From assembly GCA_010015745.1 (NCBI GenBank), contig ML978167.1:248001-312000 (forward strand): a DNA stretch of 64,000 nucleotides, read 5' to 3'. Positions 35,166 through 46,700 of the stretch are shown here, in pieces. How positions within the stretch are numbered: position 1 is the stretch's first letter; each line of letters opens with the position of its first letter. This stretch comes from Setomelanomma holmii (lineage: Eukaryota; Ascomycota; Dothideomycetes; Pleosporales; Phaeosphaeriaceae). The notes under the pieces are model-generated. The model was not told where the DNA came from, searched no databases, and saw nothing but the letters and a program-made list of their open reading frames with translations. A program made the translations under genes and the position numbers.

Positions 35166-35814
35166 GTAAACGCACCACTAAATTGACTTGAAGTGCTCCC
35201 GAACGGCTTCACGTCAGGTCAAAGAGCTCTGGCGTGTGATGAAGGCGTGAAGTGTAGCGGATGCGTCCACTACTAGAACTCGAATTCTCCAGCATCTTCC
35301 GAAAGTTCGATCACATTGGTTTTGGAAGCCATCGTGTTGGGACGTCAGCGATAGCAGTCAAGTTCGTATAAAGCGAATCGGTAGGTTTGATGTTCGCTGA
35401 ACCATGCCAGAGTCTGGTGATATACTACACTGAATATCTTCACATACGCTATGGCTCGTTCATTTATCCTCGGCCATGCTTTACCGCTATCTCCAGCTGA
35501 CCGGAAGTCTGTGGTTTTCAGGTACTTATTCAATACACTTGACCGTCCTCGGAACTCTCTGCGCATGGTCTGAGGGCCTTGTTGTCCACTCTTGGGGATT
35601 CCCAATGAGCACCACGATCAACGAACGATCTCATTGGCCGGGATCTCGGCACTTGGTCTTTCCACAATAATGATTCCAAAGGCTAATTCTTGGGACTCGC
35701 ATTCGCATGGATCATGGTTAATGGGGATCTGTTGTAGGCGATCAGTCTGCGAAGGAAGTCGTGACTCGCGCGAGTCAGGTCAACCCAACGTCGACTGGAG
35801 ACCAATCAAACTGA
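35166..35814. other. Intergenic between divergent relics
   Basis: About 0.65 kb between the start of the transporter relic and the point where GH3 homology begins on the other strand. I find no trace of the missing GH3 N-terminal domain here. Confidence 0.45.
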
Positions 35815-36280
35815 TATAGATGGTTTATCGGTTTCAGGGGGGTGAGAAGGAGGTGAGGTGGGGCGTTTGGGTTTGGGATGAGCTATATGCTTTTCGAAGT
35901 TGGTGCGGCGAGGGTGGAGGGCCGATTTGGAGTACATGGAGATGGGAGGGTAAGTGTGCACGCAATTGTGAAGAATGTTTGTGAGAGGACAGGGGAGGGA
36001 GACAGTGCAAATTTGTGTGGCTGCACCGAGCGTGGAGGGACCGGACCGGCCGGTGAAGGAGCTTGTTGGGTTTGAGAAGGTGAAAACTGGCCCGGGAGAG
36101 GTAAGAGAGGTCCGAATTGAGTTTGGAAGAGAGGGATCAGCGTTTTGGGACGAGAAGGTTGGGAGATAGAGTGTTGTAAAAGGGAAGTACGAGGTGTTGG
36201 TTGCGGCTAGTCCGAGACCAGAGGATGTCCATGCTAGATTGCATATAGAGGTCGATGAAGCATTTGTATTTGGTCCATAA
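35815..36280 (+). pseudogene. C-terminal remnant of a GH3 beta-glucosidase
   Basis: Only the last part of a GH3 enzyme is left. It starts at YRWF, then AFGFGMSYMLFEVGAARVEG (the conserved FGxGLSYTxF of GH3), and continues into the fibronectin-III-like domain: VSVHAIVKNVCERTGEG, VQICVAAPSVEGPDRPVKEL, VGFEKVKTGPGEVREVRIEF, then KGKYEVLVAASPRPEDV. Lesions are a TGA between YRWF and AFGFG, a one-base shift after CERTGEG, and TAG at 36167-36169 where Trp is expected in VGR(W). About 600 upstream residues are absent. It is a different gene from the intact GH3 at the left window edge. It points away from the adjacent sugar transporter relic, so the two may have been a divergent glucoside-use pair. 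Confidence 0.85.
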
Positions 36281-36466
36281 GGATCGCTATGGCTCACAGC
36301 TATACAATTTGGGCCCTATAAGCATCGACTTATCATGTTCAAGGCCCCTATCTCCGTCCTCAGAATCACATGCTCCACGAATGTGAGCAAGTGAAGTAAG
36401 TGGCTGATTTTGCTATCACGCAGGTCGTGAAGCCAGTTCTCAACGATGTCTTTGAAGACATCCAGA

Positions 36467-38193
36467 TTACTCAATCGCAATCTTTACGGAGATCGATCCT
36501 TTGTTCGTCTGCAGAACGACCAGATCATGATCATACGAAATATCCTCCACGGTAGTGTCCACGAGCTTCGCCCTCGGTATGACCTGCAGGGCCATCAATG
36601 CGGCCATGATGTAAAGCTCGCAGTAGGCCAGACTATGATGAAATTAGGGCCAACGCTTTATATCTCCAACGCAGTCAGCAGAGGACTTACTTCTCTCCAA
36701 TGCAGCTCCTACTTCCCTTCCCGAACGAAATCAACTTTTTCTGCAAGGCGTAATTCGGAATCCCATCGTTCAACAACCATCTCTCTGGCACAAACTCATC
36801 GGGCTCAGGAAACAAGTCTTTGTTCCAGTGATTGATCATTGAAGTCATACCGATTGGCGTGCCCCTTGTGATAACGTAGTCACTCTGCCCATCCGCACTG
36901 CGATAGTGAAGGTCTTCTTCACGAGCGATGCGAGCTGAGCGGTGGGTCACGCCTGGCATCATTCGCAGACATTCTTGCAGGATCGCCCAGAAGTATGGGA
37001 TCTTCTCGAGCGAAGTCCACTTTAGAGTTTGTGGGGTGGCATTGATGTTGGTCAATTCGGACGAAAGACGAGTGTAGATGCTGGGTTTGGTAAGGTTCCA
37101 GTACGTGAAGACTGTCAGGATTGCCTGTGATTGTGTTCGTCAGTCATGACGCGTCTCGTATTGGTGCATTGTACTCACGGCAGTTGTCTCAGTGCCTGCG
37201 AGTAGAAAGTTGAAGCCCTCGCCATTGAAGCGATACCTCTCTTCCGCTGACATGGTGTTAGAATCGCTCATGACTTCGGCAAACACTCGTCCGTTCTCAG
37301 GATTCTTCAGCGCAGCTGCGATGTATTGCGGAATTGTAACGTTCAACACCTTCATGACGGCTCTGATGTCTTCGCCCATATAGTCCGCCATGAAAGGCAG
37401 GATCTGTGCCATACGTCGACCCAAAACATTATGTCGCATCATATATGCGCTCTGAAAGAATGACTTGACCCATGACGCGAAGTTGGGCTCCCAATCTTCT
37501 TGTGCGACAAAGCCCATAGGTTCGCCAAAGCAATACTGCGAAATTACGTCTGCGGTGAAACAGTTGAAGGCTTCTTTGACGTCGAAAGCGTCTTTCCCAG
37601 CAGAAGCAAGCATCTTATTGATGGTCATCTGCGCGAAATCGTGCACCTCGCCTTCGAGCTTGAGCATCTGCTGACGTGAGAAGAACTTGCTGAGCGGAGC
37701 TTTGCGAACGCGATGCAGTTCATGGTTGACCGTGGAGAAGAACGTGACTGAGACTGGTCCCACACCACCTGTGTTGAGCTGATGTTGCCATTTGTCCCGT
37801 ACGCGACCTGCGCCGGCGTATATTTCGTCTGTAAAGGAGGGATCTGAGCAGTGCAGCTCATCTGGATTGATCCTGGAGATTTACCGTGAGTTTGACCTGG
37901 ATGTATTCAAGATGGGATTGTCTATACCTCACGATCGGTCCATATCGCTCATGCATTCGAGCAATGACCTTGCCATACTGTCCAACACGCCACCAGTCAT
38001 AGTACGCTTCGTACAGGTAAGTCGATGCAGCAATCCTTGGGCCAGGGAACTGCGCAAGTGGATGAATGGGTGTGATGTTGTAGAGTGCGAGAACGACGCG
38101 GTAGCCCAGCCATAAAGCCAAGAGCCAGGCAATGTTGGAGAGTGAGATGGTAGCTCTGAGACGCTGGGAAAGGCCCGACTCGGTCACCTCCAT
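36467..38193 (-). CDS. Cytochrome P450 monooxygenase
   Basis: Membrane-bound haem monooxygenase. Four exons (37928-38193, 37179-37872, 36691-37124, 36467-36632) give about 519 residues in frame. An N-terminal anchor (ISLSNIAWLLALWLGYRVVLALY) precedes the proline hinge FPGPRIAAS. The I-helix AGTETTA lies just before an intron, the K-helix is ECLR in ILQECLRMMPGV, then FVPERWL. The haem-binding loop FGKGSRSCIGEN is completed only across the last intron. The N-terminal wording (FPGPRIAASTYLYEAYYDWW) resembles fungal P450s of the trichodiene-oxygenase-like group, but this is a weak guide to substrate. No biosynthetic backbone gene is nearby. All splice sites are canonical and the frame is intact. 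Confidence 0.92.
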
Positions 38194-38976
38194 TTCGTGT
38201 TTGCTTCAAAGCCGTGTTGCCACGTTAGATGGGAAAGGGACAGGACGGTCTGCCAGGAAGACTTCTAGATAAGAATGGCAGTCTGCACACAGACAAGGTC
38301 CATCACTTGTGTACATGCTTCTCGTCGATCTCGCGCCCATATGCGCGTCCTAGCTCTTTGACAACTGGACACTGTCTGCAATCGCACAAGCTTGAGAGAG
38401 TGCGTGTCTGTTGGCGGGGAACACCCTTCAACTGCCGAGTAAGCGTCATACTCATGTGCTGTCATTGGTTATTGGGATTCGGTGAGGCTGCAAGGTGCAA
38501 ATTGCATGGGTGGAGGTGGACCCATGGTGAAGAGGATTTGATCCTGGCACGGACAAGCTGCCGCATGGGGAAGTGTCACATTGTCTTCTCATGTTTTTCA
38601 AGTCAAACAGGCCTTTGTGAGTTTGGCAGCTTCAGGTACTGGGCAGCGGACGGGTCACGAAGCAAAGTGTAGAAGTCGAACGACGGGAGTCGTGGTGATG
38701 ATTGTGGTGTTGTATATTGGAAGGTGGGGTCTATCGAATATGCTAGCCTGGGGGGCACTGGCATCGCGCCTTCCATCTGAGAGGATGACTTCGAACGCTA
38801 GATGAATCGAGGTCGCATTTCAGTGTGCATTTTGGTATATACAAAGTACAAAATACAATGCCTCTATCCTGTCCCAAGTTCTCAACAACCATCAGCTGAC
38901 GGTATATCCAAGATTGCAAAGCGCAGACCATGCAAACACAACATTACATGCAAATGTATGACGCAGATTCACAACT
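38194..38976. other. Intergenic, nothing recognised
   Basis: About 0.8 kb holding the P450 upstream region and the 3' flank of the GH72 gene. No gene or structured RNA is evident. Confidence 0.45.
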
Positions 38977-40778
38977 TTACAACAAGACCATGGCCATGCC
39001 CGAAGCGAACGCGCCCATGACGTAGACGCTGAGGCCGAAAACACCAGCGCTGAACTGGGGAATGTTCAGGCCAGCAGCGGCGCCCTGAGAGCTGGAGGAG
39101 GTGCCAGAACCAGAAGCCTTGGCTCCGCCGCTAGCAGTGACGACACCAGTGCCAGAGGCACCGGCTGCTTGCAGAAGGCTGACGCAGCCAGAAGCAGTAG
39201 GAGTAGCGACAGCAGACTTGGTGGTAGCCTTGCCCTTGAAGCCGCAGCCACCCTTGACAGCCTTTGCGTAGGCGTTGAGGGCGAATGAGAGCTGGTCCTT
39301 GCTGGAGCACATTCCGTAGGCACCGTATGGGCCGCTGGTAGCGTTCTTGTTGATACCCGCGCAGTACTGGCCATCCTTCTCGCCACAAACGAAGCCGAAC
39401 ATGTCGCCATAATCCTTCTCCACGACGTTGTCAGCGACCACGCAGCTGAGAGTCTCAGTCATGCACGAGCAGAGGTTGCTATTGACGGTGGGCGGGAGAG
39501 GGCTAGAAGCAGCCTCCCACTTGCCGGCGGTCACCTTGGGGCAGGCGGCAGCAGCAGTGTTGGATGGGTTGTAAGAGTCCATCTTCACGCCGCTGGGAGT
39601 GGCCTTGGCGATCTGCTTGGATAGGTTCTCGAAGTCCTTGTTGGTCGTAACCTTGCCGTTGGAGACGGTTGCGAGGCCTGTAGATATTAGCAATACTCTG
39701 AGGATAACATCATCCACTGTAACGTACCGAACTTGTTCTCCTCCTCGAAGTACATGTAGACAATGCCACCGGACCAGACACCAGTCATTTGGCTGCCGTA
39801 AAGAGCACCGACTTCGGTGAACAGACGAGGACGAGGAGTGTTGCAACCATACTCAGCGAAGAAGACGGGGACATTGTACTTCTCGAACTCCTTGGTGCGG
39901 ACATCGAAGCCAGACTCTGTGAAGGAAGAGTCACCGCACCACGAGTAGATGTTGTAGCCCCAGAAGTCAATGGCCGAGGCCTTGTCACCACAGTCAAAGT
40001 AAGCAGCCAAGTTCGTCCGAATATCGGCATCGTCGTTGGTAGCATAGCCAACACCAATTTCGCGGTAGTTCTTGCTCTTGATGTAAGCCTTGGTGTCACG
40101 TACAGCCGCCTTGACGAAAGCGCTAGCGATTGTGTTGTTCGGCTGGTTGGAAACCTCGTTACCGGCGAAGAAGCCAAGAGTGTTGTCATACTTCATAAGC
40201 TCGTCGACCACGCTTGTGTAGCGCTCGTAGATGGTGGTGGTCCATCCTGGGCTGTCACGAATGATGGAGTTGCTCGGCTCTGACAAGTCTGCCACGACGT
40301 AGATGCCAGCATCAGCGAACGCATTCATGCAGTCCTTGTGGTCCTTGCTCGGGTCGATGGCATAGACACGGATGGTGTTCGTCTGCAGCTTTTTGAGGTA
40401 TTCGATGTCGCGCTTGCATGCGGTCGAGTCAGCAAGAGGATCGGTGATCTGGATGGTGCTGTCGGTCGACTGTGTGGTATTGGAGTTGATCTCCTCTGTG
40501 TATTGTAAGTATCTGTTCCAAATAGAAGCGGTTCGCGACGCGTACGTTGGTAGGCAACGCCCTTCATGAAACTACATTCTAGTTAGCATTGGCTCGTGAT
40601 GACGTTGCTTGGATACGCGTACAATTGTGTGCCATTCTTGTAGAAGAACTTCTGACCCTGCACTAAATTAGCTTCCGGACCCTGCATCCATGGCTGTACC
40701 ACGGCGTACCTTAATAACGATAGGATCAATAGCTTGTACGCCCGCAAGCAATGCGGCTGCAGCAAATAGACCGCGCAT
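38977..40778 (-). CDS. GPI-anchored GH72 beta-1,3-glucanosyltransferase (Gas/Gel type)
   Basis: Cuts and rejoins beta-1,3-glucan chains on the outer face of the plasma membrane, lengthening wall glucan. Five exons (40710-40778, 40623-40657, 40546-40571, 39728-40495, 38977-39677) join in frame to about 532 residues; the two tiny exons (35 and 26 nt) complete IKGQKFFYKNGTQFFMKGVAYQ. A signal peptide (MRGLFAAAALLAGVQA) is followed by the GH72 domain with acid/base Glu in GNEVSN and nucleophile Glu in VPVFFAEYG. An X8/CBM43 Cys-rich module follows (NLCSCMTETLSCVV, CAGINKNATSGPYG). A Ser/Gly-rich stretch and a hydrophobic tail (FASGMAMVLL) fit a GPI signal. It is head to head with FKS1, whose product makes its substrate. 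Confidence 0.94.
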
Positions 40779-43743
40779 ATCGATAGCTGTTGTTAAGAAT
40801 GCCCAAGATATTCAAAGGGATTGGCAAGAGCTTGGTGGTGAGGCGCCGAACACTGCGGTCAGAAGTGTTTGGGAAGTGTTTGGAAGTCGCGATGGGTTAA
40901 AAAGAGCGTGACGCAACAGCGCGGGAAGCTGGTTGCAGAGTGAAAATTGATTAAAAAAGTAAAGACCGTGTGGTAAAACGCGAAGTTCACCGTAGAAACA
41001 ACTCTGAGGCACACAGAGTGAAAGAGCGTGAGGTTATTCAAGCATTCGCCCAAGAAGGATCGGCGAGGGTTGACAATTCGACCCCTGACACTAACCAGTT
41101 TCACAACAGTGGCTTGGCTCCACTGTTGGCTGTCACTCATCGCGTGCATCCTGCGTTTGAGGCTGGCGGAGGCTGCAATCAATATATTTATGAGGCTCTA
41201 TGTTGTCTTGGTGTCGTTGTGCTGCTGCATGCAATTGCAGATGCTAAACAACGCGTCCGCAATGCAATCGCGCCCCTGGAAACCTAGTTCGCAGCGAGTA
41301 GCTCCCGAGGTCGACATGCTTACACATCCAGGAACACTGAACGCGTACATCAAATCTCTTGAACCCCATTGGGACCCGCGCTGCCGCTTGGAAGCCGTAG
41401 ATCCGCTGTTCTAATTTGGTACAATTTGCATGTTCCAGAAGTCACAAAGTCACGTTTCACGTGCTTGCGCTCGTGCCAGTTGCCAGGAAGGCACCGGGTA
41501 CTGAGTACGAGCGCTGAGTTATCGGTACTGGGCCTGGATTGTGTCACGAGGAGGAGGTGTGTACCAAGTGAAGGGCTGTGTTGCAGTGGATTGCAGGAAG
41601 CGCGGAAGCTCCGGTACGTAGCAGAAGTCTTCTGGACAATCTTTGCAGCTGAAATAGTTGTGGCGAAGTCGCTAGAGCTGTGGCACAACCAATTAGAATC
41701 GCACTCTAAGCGTTGCACTTCCAGCTGTGGTCGCCTCGCCCGCATTTCAAGGAGTGATTGGGCGCAGAACAACACTCTAAGCCAGTTCTGCCGCTTGCAG
41801 TTACAGCTTGGGATGGTTGCTCTTTGTCAAGAGTGTTCTATTGGCAGCGTTGAGAAGAGCTATAGACGAATTTGATATGGATCCACCAGCGAGCAAGCGA
41901 CAGCGGTGTAATGACGCAGATGCTGCACAGATCGCTGCCGTAGACGGCCTCTAAGGTAGACTAGCAGAGGCGAGTGCATGAAGTTTGCGTGCAGACGCAA
42001 TCATGAATTCAACGGCACCAAGGGGCTTACCACCCCAATCCGTCGCTTTGTAACAGGCGTTGAGCCTTGAGATCTACGCGCGGAAACAGGGCAGTCTAAT
42101 ATAGGCCATTACGCCCAGGCGATGCTAATATGAAAGCTGCAGGTAGGCAATTTCGTCATGCTGCGGTACCGTTAGACGCACCTTCAATCAATTGCCATGC
42201 GCGGCTCAGGAGAGCAATCTCTGCACTGACAGCGGGCTTGGGTGGCCCCATACCCGGATGCTCGACTGATAGGTGCCGTGGGAGGTCGGGCGTGGTGGAC
42301 ATCCGGTGCTGGTCCGGCGCGAGCCTCAACAGTTCATCAGCCCCCTTTGCATTGCGACACCAAGAGCCGTTGAATTAGGATGGAGCGGGAACAGCGCCAC
42401 GTCGCCATTGGCTCTCGTGGGAGGACGCGGTAGGCTTCTCTTATCGCTATCGCGCCGTCCTGACCGGGCAAAGTTGGCAGGCCAATCCTGCTGGCAGACA
42501 ATGCTGGTCGGCTCGTTTCGGTTTGAGCGCTGCGGGCGTTCTCGCCGTTCGCTGGATGCTGTTGGTCGCGGTGCTGCGGCTGCAGTGTGGTGACGTGAAT
42601 GGTTGGACAATAGCAATGATGGACAACATGGCGAGGCGAAACGGTGTAGATGTACTCGTGCAGTTCAGTGCTGGAGCTGGAGAGCCGCGAGTCGAGCTGG
42701 CACTCCTCAATTGCTCGACGCAGACCGCAGAGAGCCCTGTTCAGGAGCGTCTTTCTATCGATATGCGGCCGATCGGGGTCCCAACATGATGGATTTTCCT
42801 TATGGGCGAAGTAACCTGATCTGCTGCTGCGATGTCCCCAGCATTCCGCCACGCTCGCAAGGCACGCGACGCATACGCAGACGAGCAGAGGCGATCACAG
42901 CACATCTTGCTCGAGGAGGGCGACGTGCATTTGAATGCCCTCACGCTGCAGTCTGCTTTTAGAGTGGCAACAGCAATCAGCGATCAGTTCTCCCGCCGTG
43001 AATGCTAGCGAGGGGGACCCATGCGCAGCGTCGTCGATAGCCTTGACGGCGTTAGCGCACCGTGCTTGGCGTGGTGTGCCTCTCATTTTCAGGGGAAGCT
43101 CCTAAAAAGGTCTTTGCCTGCTCTTTGCATTCCACCGTCGCTCGCTCTTTCCCCCCAACCTCTCCGCCACTTCGCCAGTTTCCTTTCCTCTACCCTGCCT
43201 CTCGTTTGACCGCGGGGCTTTGTTGCGGAAACTCCTCGACAGGCCGGAGGGAGAGCCGCACTGCCCTAATTTTCGCCAGCGATCGCCCAGCACCAGCAAG
43301 CGCCGATTCGCCGCGCGTCTCCTCTGGCAACCACGACCGACTGCAGCTGCATCCAGCGCCATTCACTCGTTAGCTCCTAAACAACTCCCACCCACTGCCA
43401 CAACAGCAGGCTCGAGCAGTCGCTTTGTGCCACCTTGATTCCGTTGTGTCCTGGGGTAAATACGCGACGCCCGTTTCACCTTGCCCGCCAATTGCTCCCT
43501 CGCTCCGGCATCAACACTCGCTCCCCACTACACTCGCTCGCGCATCCTCGCAGCAAACCATCGCCCGCTTTATCTGGCGGCTGATTGAGCTCGATTAATC
43601 AAATCTGCCTCTTAATGCTCATTGTTTGAGGTACGTCCTTCTGACTGCCGGTGTTTCAGGTCGGCCCGCGTCCGTGCCCATACCTTTCAGTCTGTTGACA
43701 GCTGTCTCACAGGTTCTACATCACAATTTAATCACTCCCCACG
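40779..43743. promoter_or_regulatory. Shared 3-kb region between GH72 and FKS1
   Basis: Both genes are transcribed outward from here, so both promoters and 5' leaders must lie inside. The right end (about 43130-43200) is strongly pyrimidine-rich, as in many fungal promoters and leaders of highly expressed genes. Only short overlapping frames without domain resemblance occur. I cannot point to specific binding sites. Confidence 0.5.
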
Positions 43744-46700
43744 ATGTCCGGACATCCGCAGGCAGGTCATTACGATGACGGCTACGGCCAGAATCAGGCC
43801 CACGGCCAGCAGGGTCAGGATGGGTACTACCACGACGATCAGTACGGGCAGTACCACGATGACGCCCGTGGCCAGGGTCAACACCAACAGCACGGCGATG
43901 CCTATTATGATGAATCGTGCGTTCTACATCCCACTGAACCGCTGGGTGATGGCTAATCGTGACACAGCGCCTATTATGACGGCCAGCAGGGTGGCCATTA
44001 TCAACAGAACGGCTATTATGATGAGCGAGGCCAGCAGGGATATCAGGACGAGTATTACAACGATCAATACTACGACCAGGGCGGTGCGCAAGATGGCTAT
44101 GCACAGAACGGGTATGTTTCGTCCATAGAGCAGCCGAAGGCTTTACTAACAACATTCCAGCGCTCAGCCCCGCCGTCGCGCCCACGACTCCGAGGAGGAT
44201 TCCGAAACTTTCAGCGACTTCACAATGCGCTCCGACATGGCTCGTGCAACCGACATGGACTACTACGGACGCGGCGATGAGCGTTACAACAGTTACGGCG
44301 ACGGCATGAACCGCGGATACCGGCCGCCATCATCGCAGGTCTCGTACGGCGGCAACCGCTCCTCGGGTGCTTCCACGCCCATCTACGGCATGGACTACTC
44401 GAACGCTCTTCCTGCCGGTCAGCGTTCCCGTGAGCCCTACCCTGCCTGGACCGCCGAGGCCCAGATTCCGTGCACCAAGGAGGAGATTGAGGACATCTTC
44501 CTCGACCTCACCGCCAAGTTCGGCTTCCAGCGTGACAGCATGAGGAACATGTACGACCACTTCATGACGCTCCTCGACTCCCGAGCATCTCGTATGTCAC
44601 CCAATCAGGCTCTTTTGTCGCTGCACGCCGACTACATAGGCGGCGAGAACGCCAACTACCGCCGATGGTACTTCGCCGCTCATCTCGATCTGGATGACGC
44701 TGTTGGTTTCGCCAATATGAACCTTGGAAAGGCCAACCGTAGAACGCGCAAGGCCCGCAAGGCTGCGAAGAAGAAGGCCAACGAGAATCCTGGAAACGAG
44801 GAGGAGACGCTTGACGCTTACGAGGGCGATAACAGCCTGGAAGCCGCCGAGTACCGCTGGAAGACCCGCATGAACCGAATGTCACAACATGATCGTGTAC
44901 GACAAATCGCTTTGTACCTTTTGTGCTGGGGTGAGGCCAACCAGGTCCGTTTCATGCCTGAGCTGCTGTGTTTCATCTTCAAGTGCGCAGACGACTACTT
45001 GAATTCGCCTGCGGGTCAAGCCCAGACTGAGCCCATTGAAGAGTTCACATACTTGAACAACATTATCACCCCACTTTACCAGTACTGCCGCGATCAAGGG
45101 TACGAAATTCAAGATGGAAAATATGTGCGCCGCGAGCGTGATCATTCGGCCTTAATTGGTTACGATGATATCAACCAACTCTTCTGGTACCCAGAGGGTC
45201 TGGAGCGAATCGTCTTTGAGGATAAGAGCCGCATCGTCGATCTCCCTCCAGCTGAGCGTTACAACAAGCTCAAGGATGTCCTTTGGAAGAAGGTTTTCTT
45301 CAAGACCTACTACGAGCGTCGTTCGTGGTTCCACATGTTGGTGAACTTCAACCGCATTTGGGTCATCCATCTTACGTCTTTCTGGTTCTACACAGCCTTC
45401 AATTCACAACCTGTATACACCACTGGCTACCAACAACAGCTTGACAACCGACCAGAAAAGGCAGCCATTCTGTCTGCCGTTGCTCTTGGTGGTGGCATCG
45501 CCTCATTCATTCAGATTGCCGCCACTTGCGCTGAATGGGTCTACGTTCCTCGCAAATGGGCTGGTGCGCAGCATCTGACCAAGCGTCTCATGTTCCTCAT
45601 TGCCGTCTTCGCCGTCAACGTTGGGCCCAGTGTCTACGTCTTCGGTATCAACCGCAAGGGCACGATCGCGAATATCCTGGGAGGCGTTCAGTTCGCCATT
45701 GCACTGATCACGTTCATCTTCTTCTCGATCATGCCCCTAGGTGGTCTTTTCGGTAGCTATCTGACTCGCAATTCGCGCAAGTACGTTGCCAGCCAGACCT
45801 TCACCGCCAGCTACCCTCGTCTCAAGGGAAACGACATGTGGATGTCCTACGGTCTATGGGTACTGGTCTTTGCCGCCAAGCTCGCTGAATCGTACTTCTT
45901 CTTGACGCTGTCTATCAAGGATCCCATCCGTATCTTGTCGCACATGAAGAAGCCAGATTGCTTGGGTGACGCCATCTTTGGCGACATTCTTTGCAAGTAC
46001 CAGCCACGAATCCTGCTCGGTCTCATGTACTTCATGGATATTATTCTCTTCTTCTTGGATTCCTACCTCTGGTACATTATCGCCAACATGTTGTTCTCCG
46101 TCTCTCGGTCTTTCTACCTCGGTGTCTCCATCTGGACTCCATGGAGGAACATCTTTTCTCGTCTGCCTAAGCGTATCTACTCAAAGATCTTGGCTACAAC
46201 CGATATGGAGATCAAGTACAAGCCCAAGGTTCTCATTTCCCAGATCTGGAACGCTGTTGTCATCTCGATGTACCGCGAGCATCTTCTCGCAATCGACCAC
46301 GTTCAGAAGTTACTCTACCATCAGGTCCCGTCTGAGCAGGAAGGGAAGCGCACGCTCCGAGCACCAACTTTCTTCGTGTCGCAAGAAGATCACTCGTTCA
46401 AGACCGAGTTCTTCCCGGCCCAGAGCGAAGCCGAGCGCCGTATCTCTTTCTTCGCTCAGTCGCTCTCCACACCTATTCCTGAGCCTCTGCCCGTTGACAA
46501 CATGCCCACATTCACTGTCATGATTCCCCACTACGGTGAGAAGATTCTTCTCTCTCTTCGTGAGATCATTCGTGAGGATGAGCCGTACTCTCGTGTCACA
46601 CTCCTCGAGTACCTCAAGCAGCTCCATCCCCACGAGTGGGACTGCTTCGTCAAGGACACCAAGATCTTGGCCGACGAGACTTCGCAATTTAACGGTGATG

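Noticed and set aside
35806..36297. Minus-strand open frame of 163 codons
   Set aside because: It is antisense to the GH3 C-terminal remnant, which explains the region on the plus strand.
36467..38193. P450 considered as part of a secondary-metabolite cluster
   Set aside because: No polyketide synthase, peptide synthetase, terpene cyclase or cluster regulator is present within the window.
41369..41875. 168-codon open frame in the GH72-FKS1 interval
   Set aside because: No domain or coding bias and an equally long overlapping frame on the other strand; treated as promoter-region noise.
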